A stretch of 64,000 nt of DNA from positions 15,016-79,015 of the forward strand of contig JAYPHU010000018.1 of assembly GCA_038127535.1 (NCBI GenBank), read 5' to 3'. A model generated the notes under the pieces. That model saw nothing but the letters and a program-made list of their open reading frames with translations, was not told the DNA's origin and made no database searches. Source of the DNA: JAYPHU01 sp038127535. GTDB taxonomy: Bacteria > Pseudomonadota > Alphaproteobacteria > Rhodospirillales > UBA2165. A program made the translations under genes and the position numbers. Below, piece after piece: positions 35,296 to 45,121 of this stretch (positions are counted from its first letter, which is position 1; each line of letters opens with the position of its first letter).

Positions 35296-35958
35296 TTAGT
35301 CTCCCATGATGCTCTGACCGGTCTTGGCCCAATCGTCGAGGAACGCCGCCAAGCCTTTATCGGTCAGCGGATGTTTAAACAATTGCTTCAAGGCCGACGG
35401 CGGGATGGTGACAATGTCCGCGCCGAGCCGGGCCGCATCGACCACGTGCTGAGGCCCACGCACGGAGGCCACCAGAATTTCCGTCTCGAACGCCGTGTAG
35501 TTGGCGTAGATGTCGCAGATATCGGAGATCAGCTGCATGCCGTCCTGGCTGAGATCATCCAGCCGGCCGACAAAGGGCGAGACAAAGGTCGCGCCTGCCT
35601 TGGCCGCCAGGATCGCCTGGGCGGCCGAAAAACACAGGGTCACGTTGACCATGGTGCCGGCGTCCGACAACGTCTTGCAGGTGATCAGTCCGTCTTCGGT
35701 GAGCGGCACTTTGACAGCCACGTTGTCGGCGATGGCGGCCAGCTTTTGGCCTTCCTTGATCATGGTCTCGGCGTCGATGGCGGTGACTTCGGCGCTGACC
35801 GGGCCCTCGACGATGCCGCAAATCTCTTCAATCACGTCCAGGAATTGCCGGCCGGTCTTGGCAATCAATGACGGGTTCGTCGTGACCCCGTCGACCATGC
35901 CGGTGCCAGCCAGGGCCTTGATCTCGTCCGTATCCGCCGTATCGATAAAAAACTTCAA
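35296..35958 (-). CDS. fsa: Transaldolase / fructose-6-phosphate aldolase family protein
   Basis: A 220-residue short transaldolase (TalC/FSA type), starting MKFFIDTADTDEIKAL with VTTNPSLIAK, the Schiff-base Lys83 in NVAVKVPLTEDGL, NVTLCFSAAQAILAAKAGA and FVSPFVGRLDD. Proteins of this size class act as transaldolases in the pentose phosphate pathway or as fructose-6-phosphate aldolases; sequence alone does not decide between them. It leads a leftward fsa-DUF484-xerC run. Confidence 0.92.
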   Translation of the reverse strand: MKFFIDTADTDEIKALAGTGMVDGVTTNPSLIAKTGRQFLDVIEEICGIVEGPVSAEVTAIDAETMIKEGQKLAAIADNVAVKVPLTEDGLITCKTLSDAGTMVNVTLCFSAAQAILAAKAGATFVSPFVGRLDDLSQDGMQLISDICDIYANYTAFETEILVASVRGPQHVVDAARLGADIVTIPPSALKQLFKHPLTDKGLAAFLDDWAKTGQSIMGD

Positions 35959-36074
35959 ACTCGTCCCTTTGCTTGATCATGGGCATGGGGGTATCCGCCA
36001 ATACACCCCGATTCGGGTTGTGAAGGCAACGGGGGAATTGTAGGCACAGTGCGTTCCAGCGGTTCTCTATTTCC

Positions 36075-36148
36075 GTCATGCGCGGGCTTAACCCGCGTAT
36101 CCATTTTCAAGAGGCAAGGTGGACCCGCGGATCAAGTCCGCGGGTGAC
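36075..36148. repeat. Pair of dispersed hairpin repeats (family A type)
   Basis: Two hairpins stand side by side between fsa and priA: CGCGGG-CTTAA-CCCGCG, extended by GTCATG on the left, then CCCGCGGA-TCAAG-TCCGCGGG followed by TGACG. This arrangement, bounded by GTCATG and TGAC, is typical of alphaproteobacterial intergenic palindromes. Confidence 0.65.
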
Positions 36149-36217
36149 GACAGAACTTTGGTGAGTGAAAGAAGAACAGACGTATCCATCTTCCTCTTCA
36201 CAAGTTAAATTGCCCCC

Positions 36218-38407
36218 ATGTCCGACGCTTCTCTCAACACAGTCAACGTTCTTCTCCCGCTTCCCGTCAGGGGCTCGGGCGGGCGAGGCTATACCTACGG
36301 CGTGCCGGATCACCTGTCTGTCGCGCCCGGAGATTTTGTCGTCGTGCCGTTGGGGGTGCGAAAAGTCGTCGGCGTGGTCTGGGACTCACCACCGGGTGAG
36401 GTGGCAGCGGAAAAGCTCAAGGACATCACCGAGGTATTGGAAACGCCGCCCTTGCCCGACGTGTCCCGCAAGCTTGTCGAATGGGTCGCCAATTACACCA
36501 TGTCGTCGGAGGGCTCGGTCCTGAAGATGGCCATGTCCGTGCCGGATGCATTGTATCCGCCGAAGCTGGTGATCTCGTACCGGCTGGCGGACGAGATGCC
36601 AGACCTGCGGATGACGGCAGCGCGGGAACGGGTGATCTCTGTGCTGACCGACTCGCCGCCCTGCACTGGGCCTGATCTGGCGCGCGAAGCCGGCACCGGC
36701 CCGTCGGTGATCAAAGGCCTGCATGAAGCCGGCGCCTTGGTGCGCCTCGAATTGCCGCCGCCGCCGACGTTTCATCCGCCGGACCTGAGCGCCACAGGCC
36801 CGACCTTGTCGCCGGAACAGGCCAAGGCGGCCGATGACTTGGTCCGGTTGGTGAAAGAAGCCAAGTATAACGCCGCCCTGTTGGACGGTGTGCCGGGATC
36901 GGGCAAGACGGAGGTCTATCTAGAAGCCGTCTGCGAAGCCGTGGCGGCCGGCAAGCAAGCTTTGGTGCTGCTCCCGGAAATTGCCCTCAGCGCCCAATGG
37001 CTGGAACGGTTCCGGCTGCGCTTCGGCACGGCGCCGGCGCTCTGGCATTCGGACCTTACGGGCCTGCAGCGGCGTGTGACTTGGCGGGCGGTGGCCACCG
37101 GCGAAGTGCGGGTGGTTGTCGGCGCACGATCGGCTTTATTCCTGCCTTATCCTGATCTGGGTGTGATCGTGGTGGACGAGGAGCATGACGGCTCCTTCAA
37201 ACAGGAAGACTGGGTGGTCTATAACGCTCGCGATATGGCCGTGGTGCGGGCCAATCTGGGCGATATCCCGGTGGTGCTGGCCTCCGCCACACCGTCGCTG
37301 GAGACCATGCATAATGTTAACCAAGGCCGCTACGGCCATCACACCCTGCCTGACCGCCACGCCGGCGCGGAACTGCCGTCCATCGAGATCGCCGATATGC
37401 GCTCGGATGCGCCCGACAGCGGCAAGTGGCTGTCGCCCAAACTGGTATCCGGACTGAAAGAGACATTTGCGCGTGGTGAACAGGCGCTGCTATTTCTGAA
37501 CCGGCGGGGCTATGCGCCGCTGACTCTCTGCCGGGCATGCGGGCACCGGCTGAAGTGCCCGCAATGTTCAGCCTGGCTGGTGGAACATCGGTTGCTGGGC
37601 CGGATGAAGTGCCATCATTGCGGCTATGGGACCAAGCTGCCGGACGCATGCCCGGAGTGCGAGGCTGAGGGAAAGCTGTTCGCCTGCGGGCCCGGTGTCG
37701 AACGGTTGGCAGAGGAAGTGCGGGAGTTGTTTCCCGACATCCGCTTCGAAGTGGTGACCAGCGATACGATCTACGGACCCAGCCAGGCGGCGGAGCTGGT
37801 GCGCCGGATCGAGGATCAGGAAATCGATCTGATGATCGGCACACAAATTGTCGCCAAGGGCTATCACTTCCCCATGCTGACCCTGGTCGGCGTGGTCGAT
37901 GCCGACCTGGGACTTGCCGGCGGGGAATTGCGGGCGGCGGAACGCACCTTCCAGCTTTTGTATCAAGTGGCGGGCCGCGCGGGCCGGGCAGAGCGGCCGG
38001 GCCGGGTCATTGTCCAGACTTATATGCCGGATCACCCGGTGATCAGGGCCCTGGGCGCCGGCGACCGGGACGGGTTCCTTGCGGTGGAAACGGCGGATCG
38101 GGAGATCGCTAGCATGCCGCCCTATGGCCGACTTGCCGGCATTGTGGTCTCCGGCATTGATGAAGCGGCGGTGGAAACGGCGGTCCGGGCGCTCAGCCGG
38201 TCCGCGCCGCGCCAGGACGGGGTGATGGTCTTGGGCCCGGCGGATGCGCCGTTGAAGCTGTTGCGGGGCCGGCATCGCCGCCGGTTCCTGGTGAAAACGG
38301 GGCGTAACGTCAATATTCAGGCGCGGATTCGGCAATGGCTCAATGCCACCCAAATCCCCCGCAAGGTACGGGTCCATGTGGACATTGATCCGTATAGTTT
38401 CATGTAA
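36218..38407 (+). CDS. priA: Primosomal protein N' (replication restart helicase PriA)
   Basis: PriA reloads the replisome at stalled forks. The 729 residues contain the N-terminal DNA-binding domain, Walker A GVPGSGKTEVY (usually GVTGSGKTEVY), the DEEH box in VVDEEHDGSFKQED, LASATPSLET, the zinc-binding cysteines (CRACGHRLKCPQC and CHHCGYGTKLPDACPEC) and helicase motifs V-VI (GTQIVAKGYHF, YQVAGRAGRAERPG). Length is normal. It is divergent from fsa and upstream of the atp operon, a common alphaproteobacterial neighbourhood. Confidence 0.97.
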   Translation: MSDASLNTVNVLLPLPVRGSGGRGYTYGVPDHLSVAPGDFVVVPLGVRKVVGVVWDSPPGEVAAEKLKDITEVLETPPLPDVSRKLVEWVANYTMSSEGSVLKMAMSVPDALYPPKLVISYRLADEMPDLRMTAARERVISVLTDSPPCTGPDLAREAGTGPSVIKGLHEAGALVRLELPPPPTFHPPDLSATGPTLSPEQAKAADDLVRLVKEAKYNAALLDGVPGSGKTEVYLEAVCEAVAAGKQALVLLPEIALSAQWLERFRLRFGTAPALWHSDLTGLQRRVTWRAVATGEVRVVVGARSALFLPYPDLGVIVVDEEHDGSFKQEDWVVYNARDMAVVRANLGDIPVVLASATPSLETMHNVNQGRYGHHTLPDRHAGAELPSIEIADMRSDAPDSGKWLSPKLVSGLKETFARGEQALLFLNRRGYAPLTLCRACGHRLKCPQCSAWLVEHRLLGRMKCHHCGYGTKLPDACPECEAEGKLFACGPGVERLAEEVRELFPDIRFEVVTSDTIYGPSQAAELVRRIEDQEIDLMIGTQIVAKGYHFPMLTLVGVVDADLGLAGGELRAAERTFQLLYQVAGRAGRAERPGRVIVQTYMPDHPVIRALGAGDRDGFLAVETADREIASMPPYGRLAGIVVSGIDEAAVETAVRALSRSAPRQDGVMVLGPADAPLKLLRGRHRRRFLVKTGRNVNIQARIRQWLNATQIPRKVRVHVDIDPYSFM

Positions 38408-38626
38408 GAGAAATTCAGCCTAAGACATTATAATAAATGGATAATTCAGAGCTTTGAATCTGCTCCCCTCAATCGCTTGTCAGGCCGGGGTCAGTATGGT
38501 AGACAACCTTCGCTTTCGGGCGGAGAACCGCCAAAAAGTGCAGTTTTTTGTTCAGTCAGTTGGGTTTTCGCGGCCGATTTTATAGCGAAATTCACCAGGG
38601 TAATCGTCTAAGAGGATTAAATAAGG

Positions 38627-39187
38627 GTGTCATCCGATACGACAGGCGTAACCGGGTTAGCCGGTCGCTATGCCAACGCTTTGTACGAACTGGCGGAATC
38701 CCAAAATGCATTGGATCAGATGGCGGACGATCTGCGCGGCCTGGATGCGCTGATCGCGGAAAGTGCTGACCTGAACCGGCTGGTGCGTTCGCCGGTCATC
38801 TCCCGTGATGAACAGAGCAAGGCCATGCAGGCTGTCCTGGACCAGGCCGGGGCCTCCGAGCTCACCAAGAATTTCGTCGGCGTCGCCGCGGCAAATCGCC
38901 GCCTGTTCGCGATCTCCGACATTATTGAAGGTTATCTGCAAATTCTGGCAGGACGGCGGGGTGAAGTGACCGCCGACGTGACGTCCGCCACGCCGCTGTC
39001 CGACAAGCAAACAGCGGAACTCGAAAGCGTGCTGAAACGGTCCATGGGCGGAAACGTCAGCATTAACGCCAAAGTCGATCCTGACCTGTTGGGCGGCCTC
39101 GTCGTCCGGCTGGGATCGCGTATGGTGGATTCATCAATTCGCACTAAGCTGCAGCAGTTGCGGCTCGCCATGAGAGGGGTTGGATAA
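38627..39187 (+). CDS. atpH: ATP synthase F1 delta subunit
   Basis: The delta subunit is the stator link at the top of F1. The 186 residues show GLAGRYANALYELAE at the N-terminus, helices through GVAAANRRLF, and the C-terminal DPDLLGGLVVRLGSRMVDSSIR signature. The start is GTG, with AGAGGATTAAATAAG before it. It opens atpHAGDC; the F0 genes are elsewhere, as usual in alphaproteobacteria. Its stop overlaps the atpA start by one base (TAATG). Confidence 0.95.
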   Translation: MSSDTTGVTGLAGRYANALYELAESQNALDQMADDLRGLDALIAESADLNRLVRSPVISRDEQSKAMQAVLDQAGASELTKNFVGVAAANRRLFAISDIIEGYLQILAGRRGEVTADVTSATPLSDKQTAELESVLKRSMGGNVSINAKVDPDLLGGLVVRLGSRMVDSSIRTKLQQLRLAMRGVG

Positions 39188-40719
39188 TGGAAATCCGCGC
39201 AGCGGAAATCTCCGCAATTCTCAAAGAACAGATTCAAAATTTCGGCACCGATGCGGAAGTCGCGGAAGTCGGCCAAGTGTTGTCGGTCGGCGACGGTATC
39301 GCCCGCGTCTACGGGTTGGATAAAGTCCAGGCCGGCGAGATGGTCGAGTTCCCGGGCGGTATCAAAGGGATGACGCTGAACCTGGAAGAAGACAATGTGG
39401 GTGTCGTGATCTTCGGCGATGACCGAAACATCAAGGAAGGCGACACGGTCAAGCGGACCGGCGAAATCGTCGACGTGCCCGTCGGCAAGGAATTGCTGGG
39501 CCGCGTGGTTGACGCGCTGGGCAACCCGATCGACGGCAAGGGCGACATCAACGCCAAGGAACGGGCGCTGATCGAAGTGAAGGCCCCCGGCATCATCCCG
39601 CGGAAATCCGTGCACGAGCCTATGCAGACCGGCCTCAAGGCCATCGACAGTTTGATCCCCGTCGGCCGCGGCCAGCGGGAGTTGATCATCGGCGACCGTC
39701 AGACCGGCAAGACCGCGATCATTATAGACACGATCCTGAACCAGAAGAAAATCAACGACGCCGCCAAGGACGATTCTGAAAAGCTGTTCTGCGTATATGT
39801 GGCGGTCGGGCAGAAGCGGTCCTCTGTCGCGCAGTTGGTGAAGGTGCTGGAAGAAAACGGCGCGCTGGAATATTCCATCGTGGTCGCCGCCACGGCGTCC
39901 GAGCCGGCGCCGATGCAGTTCCTCGCGCCATACACGGGCTGCACCATGGGTGAATATTTCCGCGACAACGGCATGCACGCGGTGATTTTCTATGACGATT
40001 TGACCAAGCAGGCTGTCGCCTACCGGCAGATGTCCCTGCTGCTCCGCCGCCCGCCGGGACGTGAAGCCTATCCGGGCGACGTGTTCTATCTGCACTCCCG
40101 CCTGCTGGAACGCGCGGCCAAGATGAACGACGAGATGGGCGCAGGCTCGCTCACGGCGCTGCCGGTGATCGAGACCCAGGCCAACGACGTGTCGGCGTAC
40201 ATTCCGACCAACGTGATTTCCATTACTGACGGCCAGATCTTCCTGGAAACCGATCTGTTCTATCGCGGTATTCGCCCGGCGGTGAACGTCGGCCTGTCCG
40301 TGTCCCGTGTGGGATCGGCGGCGCAGGTGAAGGCGATGAAACAGGTGGCCGGTTCGATCAAGCTGGAATTGGCCCAGTACCGGGAAATGGAAGCCTTCGC
40401 GCAGTTTGCCTCCGACCTGGACGCCTCGACCCAGCGCTTGCTGGCACGTGGCTCCCGTCTGGTGGAGGTGCTGAAACAATCCCAGTTCTCGCCCTATTCC
40501 ATGGAGGAACAGGTGGTGGCGATTTTCGCCGGCGTGAACGGCTATCTGGACGGCATCGCCGTGAATGACGTGGTTCGGTTCGAGGCCGCTTTCCTCGACA
40601 GCATCCGGGAGAAAGGCGCCGATATCTTGGACGCCATTCGCTCCGAAGAGGCGTTGTCTGACGAAACCGAAGCAAAGCTCAAGGCCTTCCTCGACGACTT
40701 CACCAAGTCCTTTGCTTAA
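39187..40719 (+). CDS. atpA: ATP synthase F1 alpha subunit
   Basis: A non-catalytic nucleotide-binding subunit of the F1 hexamer. The 510 residues carry the P-loop GDRQTGKTAII, the FYDDLTKQAVAYRQMSLLLR segment, RPAVNVGLSVSRVGSAAQ, and a standard C-terminal helical domain. Overlap with atpH points to translational coupling. Confidence 0.99.
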   Translation: MEIRAAEISAILKEQIQNFGTDAEVAEVGQVLSVGDGIARVYGLDKVQAGEMVEFPGGIKGMTLNLEEDNVGVVIFGDDRNIKEGDTVKRTGEIVDVPVGKELLGRVVDALGNPIDGKGDINAKERALIEVKAPGIIPRKSVHEPMQTGLKAIDSLIPVGRGQRELIIGDRQTGKTAIIIDTILNQKKINDAAKDDSEKLFCVYVAVGQKRSSVAQLVKVLEENGALEYSIVVAATASEPAPMQFLAPYTGCTMGEYFRDNGMHAVIFYDDLTKQAVAYRQMSLLLRRPPGREAYPGDVFYLHSRLLERAAKMNDEMGAGSLTALPVIETQANDVSAYIPTNVISITDGQIFLETDLFYRGIRPAVNVGLSVSRVGSAAQVKAMKQVAGSIKLELAQYREMEAFAQFASDLDASTQRLLARGSRLVEVLKQSQFSPYSMEEQVVAIFAGVNGYLDGIAVNDVVRFEAAFLDSIREKGADILDAIRSEEALSDETEAKLKAFLDDFTKSFA

Positions 40720-40753
40720 CCCAAGAAATCGCAGGAATAATCGGCCCTAGATC

Positions 40754-41659
40754 ATGGCGAACCTGAAGGAACTCAAGACCCGGATCTCCAGCGTGAAGTC
40801 CACGCAGAAGATCACGTCGGCCATGAAGATGGTGGCGGCCAGCCGGCTGCGCCGCGCTCAGGAAGCCGCCGAGGCGGCCCGGCCCTATGCCGAGCGGATG
40901 GAGCGCATGATCGCCTCAGTCCTCGAAAATCTAGGCTCGACCGAGGGCGCACCGAAGCTGCTGGCGGGTACGGGGTCTGACGAGGTGCATCTGCTGGTGG
41001 CGGTGACCTCCGACCGGGGTCTTTGCGGCGGCTTCAACGCCAATATCGCCCGCGAAGTGCGCAACCGCACCCGCGCGCTGCTGGCCGACGGCAAGACGGT
41101 GAAGCTGCTCTGCGTCGGCCGCAAGGGCCGCGATGCGCTGCGCCGGGATTTCCAATCCCATATAGTCGATAGTTTCCAGGGCATCGGCCGGGCCGGCGTG
41201 ACCTTCGCCGAAGCGGATGAAGTGGCGGAAAAGATCATCGCCATGTTTGAAGACGGCGAGTTCGACGTCTGCACGGTGGTCTATAACAAATTCGTCTCAG
41301 CAATCACCCAGGTGGTCACACCCCAGCGGCTGATCCCGGTTGAAGTAACCGCGTCTGATGAAGACGCCGACGAGGCGGAGGCCCCGGCCCAGGAAGGCCC
41401 GGCGGCGGCCTATGAATTTGAACCCTCGGAGCAGGAAATTCTCACCGATCTGCTGCCGGGTAACCTGAAGGTGCAGGTGTTCCGCGCACTGCTGGAGAGC
41501 AGCGCGTCCGAGCACGGCGCCCGCATGTCGGCGATGGATAACGCCACACGCAACGCCGGTGAGATGATCGACGGATTGACGCTGACCTATAATCGGACGC
41601 GTCAGGCCAAGATCACCAGCGAATTGATTGAAATTATTTCCGGCGCGGAAGCGCTGTAG
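40754..41659 (+). CDS. atpG: ATP synthase F1 gamma subunit
   Basis: The rotor shaft of F1. In 301 residues, the N-terminal coiled-coil helix reads LKELKTRISSVKSTQKITSA (then MKMVAASRLRRA) and the C-terminal helix ends ATRNAGEMIDGLTLTYNRTR. A central insertion near residues 195-215 is acidic (EDADEAEAPAQE), in the region where alphaproteobacterial gamma subunits vary. Spacing to neighbours is 34 and 20 bases. Confidence 0.98.
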   Translation: MANLKELKTRISSVKSTQKITSAMKMVAASRLRRAQEAAEAARPYAERMERMIASVLENLGSTEGAPKLLAGTGSDEVHLLVAVTSDRGLCGGFNANIAREVRNRTRALLADGKTVKLLCVGRKGRDALRRDFQSHIVDSFQGIGRAGVTFAEADEVAEKIIAMFEDGEFDVCTVVYNKFVSAITQVVTPQRLIPVEVTASDEDADEAEAPAQEGPAAAYEFEPSEQEILTDLLPGNLKVQVFRALLESSASEHGARMSAMDNATRNAGEMIDGLTLTYNRTRQAKITSELIEIISGAEAL

Positions 41660-41679
41660 CGCAACAGGAGTTTAGGACA

Positions 41680-43104
41680 ATGGCCAAAAACAATGTTGGC
41701 ACGATTTCCCAGGTGATGGGCGCCGTCGTTGACGTGAAGTTCGACGGCGATCTACCGGAAATTCTGAACGCTCTCGAAGTGGACAATAACGGCAACCGGC
41801 TGGTCCTTGAGGTGGCGCAGCACTTGGGTGAATCCCAGGTCCGCACCATCGCCATGGACACGACCGATGGTCTGGTCCGCGGGCAGGAAGCTGTTGATAC
41901 GGGTGAGCCGATCATGATGCCGGTGGGGCCAGAGACCCTGGGCCGGATCATGAACGTGATCGGTGAGCCGGTGGACGAACGGGGCCCGGTCGAATCGACC
42001 TCGACGCTGCCGATCCACCGTTCTGCGCCGGAGTTTCTCGATCAATCCACCGAAGCGGAAATTCTGGTCACCGGCATCAAGGTCGTTGACCTGATCGAGC
42101 CCTACGCTAAGGGCGGTAAGATCGGTCTGTTCGGCGGTGCCGGCGTGGGCAAGACCGTGATCATCATGGAGTTGATCAACAACATTGCGAAGGGCCACGG
42201 CGGTTACTCCGTGTTCGCTGGTGTTGGTGAACGGACCCGTGAAGGCAACGACCTCTATCACGAAATGATGGAATCCGGCGTTATCGTGCCGGACGGTCCC
42301 GGCTCCAAGGCCGCGCTGGTCTATGGCCAGATGAACGAACCTCCCGGCGCCCGCGCGCGGGTGGCGCTGTCCGGTCTGACGGTCGCCGAATATTTCCGCG
42401 ACCAGGAAGGCCAGGACGTGCTGTTCTTCGTTGATAACATTTTCCGCTTTACCCAGGCCGGCTCCGAAGTGTCCGCCCTTTTAGGCCGCATTCCGTCGGC
42501 GGTGGGCTATCAGCCGACCCTGGCCACCGACATGGGCGCCATGCAGGAGCGTATTACCTCGACCAATAAGGGCTCGATCACCTCGGTGCAGGCCATTTAC
42601 GTGCCGGCCGATGACTTGACCGACCCGGCGCCGGCGACTTCGTTCGCCCACTTGGACGCCACCACCGTGTTGAGCCGCTCGATCGCTGAGCTGGGCATCT
42701 ATCCGGCGGTGGATCCGCTGGACTCCACGTCCCGGGTGCTCGATCCAGCGATTGTCGGCGAAGAACACTATGCGGTCGCCCGTGAGGTGCAGCGTATCCT
42801 GCAGACCTACAAGAACCTGCAGGACATCATCGCCATCCTGGGCATGGATGAACTGTCGGAAGAGGATAAGCTGACCGTGGCCCGCGCCCGCAAGATCCAG
42901 CGCTTCCTTAGCCAGCCGTTCCACGTGGCCGAAGTGTTTACCGGCACGCCGGGCGTGTTTGTGAACCTGGAAGACACGATCAAGGGCTTCAAGGGCATCT
43001 GCGCCGGTGAATATGACCACCTGCCGGAAGCGGCTTTCTACATGGTCGGCACCATCGAAGAGGCTGTCGAAAAGGCGGCCAAGATGGCGGCGGAAGCGGC
43101 GTAA
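41680..43104 (+). CDS. atpD: ATP synthase F1 beta subunit
   Basis: The catalytic F1 subunit. The 474 residues show the P-loop GGAGVGKTVI at 152-161, GERTREGNDLYHEM with the catalytic glutamate, ALSGLTVAEYFRDQEGQDVL and the DELSEED element of the C-terminal domain. CAACAGGAGTTTAGGACA precedes the ATG. Confidence 0.99.
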   Translation: MAKNNVGTISQVMGAVVDVKFDGDLPEILNALEVDNNGNRLVLEVAQHLGESQVRTIAMDTTDGLVRGQEAVDTGEPIMMPVGPETLGRIMNVIGEPVDERGPVESTSTLPIHRSAPEFLDQSTEAEILVTGIKVVDLIEPYAKGGKIGLFGGAGVGKTVIIMELINNIAKGHGGYSVFAGVGERTREGNDLYHEMMESGVIVPDGPGSKAALVYGQMNEPPGARARVALSGLTVAEYFRDQEGQDVLFFVDNIFRFTQAGSEVSALLGRIPSAVGYQPTLATDMGAMQERITSTNKGSITSVQAIYVPADDLTDPAPATSFAHLDATTVLSRSIAELGIYPAVDPLDSTSRVLDPAIVGEEHYAVAREVQRILQTYKNLQDIIAILGMDELSEEDKLTVARARKIQRFLSQPFHVAEVFTGTPGVFVNLEDTIKGFKGICAGEYDHLPEAAFYMVGTIEEAVEKAAKMAAEAA

Positions 43105-43128
43105 AGCGCACGATAGGGACGATAGACG

Positions 43129-43530
43129 ATGGCCGATAAAGTCACCTTTGAACTGGTTTCGCCGAGCCGCCTGCTCGCCTCTGAAGATGTGGACATGGTC
43201 GTGGTGCCCGGCGAGGAAGGTGATTTTGGCGTGATGCCCGGCCACACGCCGGTGTTGAGCACGGTGCGCGCGGGCGTCGTCGATATCCATAATGACGGCC
43301 AAGTGACCAAACGCCTGTTCGTCGAAGGCGGTTTCGCCGAAGCCACCGACGAACGCTGCACGGTACTGGCCGAAGAAGCGACGCCGTTGGATGAGATCAC
43401 GGCGGAAGCCGCCGGTGAGCGGCTTGCCAAGGCGCAAGAAGCGCTCAACAGCGCCGATGATGAAAGCCGCGATGCGGTCGAGAAGGAACTCCGCACCGCC
43501 GAGGTGTTGGCCCAGGCCGTCGGGCGTTAA
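43129..43530 (+). CDS. atpC: ATP synthase F1 epsilon subunit
   Basis: Epsilon sits on the rotor and can inhibit ATP hydrolysis. The 133 residues contain the beta-sandwich (TFELVSPSRLLASEDVDMVV, then VPGEEGDFGVMPGHTPVLST) and a two-helix C-terminus with an Ala/Glu-rich end. It closes the atp operon. No strong intrinsic terminator follows; the next 300 bases are repeats. Confidence 0.97.
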   Translation: MADKVTFELVSPSRLLASEDVDMVVVPGEEGDFGVMPGHTPVLSTVRAGVVDIHNDGQVTKRLFVEGGFAEATDERCTVLAEEATPLDEITAEAAGERLAKAQEALNSADDESRDAVEKELRTAEVLAQAVGR

Positions 43531-43639
43531 GAAACGTCTCCACTAACTTAGTACGTCATGGCTGCCTTTTGCCTTAACTTCGCTGCGGCTGAGGCAGGAG
43601 GTGGGAAGGCTGTCCTGAATGCAAGTCCGCAGCTACATG

Positions 43640-43685
43640 CCCTCTCCCTTTAAGGGAGAGGGTGCGGAGTCCGAGGCACTCGGAC
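43640..43685. repeat. Twin inverted repeats downstream of atpC
   Basis: CCCTCTCCCTT is followed by its perfect complement AAGGGAGAGGG. Then GTCCGAG-GCA-CTCGGAC forms a second perfect hairpin. Neither is followed by a T-run. The first resembles the palindrome at the end of zapE. Confidence 0.7.
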
Positions 43686-43716
43686 AACATGACCGGGGGG
43701 TGGAGAGAGAATAATT

Positions 43717-43783
43717 CATCACAAAGAGCACGAATTTCACGAAGGCAGATCAATCTAAGATAGCTTCGTGTCCTTCGTGGTTT
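43717..43783. repeat. Dispersed repeat, family C copy 1
   Basis: CATCACAAAGAGCACGAA and TTTCACGAAGG on the left face GCTTCGTGTCCTTCGTGGTTT-type sequence on the right, an inverted-repeat unit. A related unit lies at 58724-58799. Confidence 0.7.
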
Positions 43784-43795
43784 AAACCATGGGTA

Positions 43796-43822
43796 CGCGG
43801 ATCACGGCTGCGCCGGTCCGCG
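43796..43822. repeat. Dispersed hairpin repeat, family A copy 3
   Basis: CGCGGA pairs with TCCGCG around TCACGGCTGCGCCGG, the same 15-base core as at 16157-16187. The arms differ from that copy yet remain complementary. CATGAC follows. Confidence 0.75.
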
Positions 43823-43832
43823 CATGACGGCA

Positions 43833-45035
43833 TTATAACAATGCAGAACAAGCCCGTTGGATACGCTGGCAGGCGTCTTTCAGCAAATCCGTGCCGGTGG
43901 CGTAGGAAATCCGGAAGAACGGCGTGAGACCAAACGCTTCCCCGAACACCACCGCGACGCCTTCCGATTCAAGAAGATACGTCGCCACTTCGCCGTCCGT
44001 GTTGAGGATGTCTCCGTCCGGCGTCTTCTTACCGATCATACCTTCGCATTTGGGATAGACGTAAAACGCGCCTTCCGGCGTCAGGCAGTCGATGCCGGTC
44101 GCCTGGTCGAGCATGGAGACTACCATGTCCCGGCGCTCTTTGAAGACCGCGTTGCGCTCTTCCAGGAAGTCCAGCGGCCCGTTCAGCGCTGCGATGGAGG
44201 CGGCTTGCGAGATAGAGCTGGTGTGAGACGTGCTTTGTGACTGCACCTTGTTCATGGCGCCGATCAATTCCTTCGGCCCGGCGGCGTAGCCGACCCGCCA
44301 GCCGGTCATGCTGAACGCTTTGGAGAGCCCGTTGAGGGTCAGGGTACGATCCTGGATGCCTGGTTCGACCTGGGCGGGCGTGGCGAACTCAAACCCGTCA
44401 TAAACAATGTGCTCGTAGATATCGTCTGTCATCACCCAAACATGGGGATTGCGCAACAGAACATTCGTCAGCGCCTTCAACTCGTCGCTGGTATAGGCCG
44501 CGCCGGTCGGGTTGGACGGCGAATTCAGCATCAGCCATTTGGTCTTGGGCGTGATCGCCGCTTCCAGGTCATCGGGCTGCATTTTGAACCGGTTCTCCGC
44601 CGAGCACGGCAAGATCACCGGCGTGCCTTCAGCCAGTAGCACGATATCCGGATAGGACACCCAATAGGGCGCCGGGATAATCACCTCGTCCCCCGGATTG
44701 AGGGACGCCATCATGGCGTTATAGATGTTCTGCTTACCGCCGCAGGCCACCTGGACCTGATCGGGGTTGTATTTGAGGCCGTTTTCCCGCTCGAACTTGT
44801 CGCAAATGGCGGTGCGCAACTCGATAGAGCCGGGCACATCGGTGTATTTGGTATAGCCGTCTTTCATCGCCTTGGCGGCGGCGTCTTTTATGTGCTCGGG
44901 CGTGTCGAAGTCAGGCTCCCCCGCGCCAAGACCGATCACGTTCTCGCCGGCGGCCTTAAGCTCACGGGCGCGGGCAGTGACCGCCATGGTGGGAGAGGGC
45001 GCAATACGATCCAGACGGGACGCGACAATGGACAT
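43833..45035 (-). CDS. aatA: Aspartate aminotransferase (class I, AatA type)
   Basis: A PLP enzyme moving amino groups between aspartate and 2-oxoglutarate; alphaproteobacterial AatA proteins may also accept prephenate or aromatic acids. The 400 residues show LGAGEPDFDTPEHIKDAA, YTDVPGSIELR, NSPSNPTGAAY, the PLP-binding Lys239 in NGLSKAFSMTGWRVGYAAGP, and FRISYATG with the C-terminal substrate arginine. It is a single leftward gene between repeats and the deacetylase-like gene. Confidence 0.93.
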   Translation of the reverse strand: MSIVASRLDRIAPSPTMAVTARARELKAAGENVIGLGAGEPDFDTPEHIKDAAAKAMKDGYTKYTDVPGSIELRTAICDKFERENGLKYNPDQVQVACGGKQNIYNAMMASLNPGDEVIIPAPYWVSYPDIVLLAEGTPVILPCSAENRFKMQPDDLEAAITPKTKWLMLNSPSNPTGAAYTSDELKALTNVLLRNPHVWVMTDDIYEHIVYDGFEFATPAQVEPGIQDRTLTLNGLSKAFSMTGWRVGYAAGPKELIGAMNKVQSQSTSHTSSISQAASIAALNGPLDFLEERNAVFKERRDMVVSMLDQATGIDCLTPEGAFYVYPKCEGMIGKKTPDGDILNTDGEVATYLLESEGVAVVFGEAFGLTPFFRISYATGTDLLKDACQRIQRACSALL

Positions 45036-45121
45036 GGCTGGGGACTTTCACATGCAAGTAAAACCGGGGCTGGTGTAGTCCCGTTGCCCGCCGATATCAA
45101 GGGGGATTCCGGTGTGGCTGA

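Noticed and set aside
43640..43685. A terminator for the atp operon
   Set aside because: The hairpins are perfect but neither has a T-run, and they resemble dispersed repeats rather than terminators.
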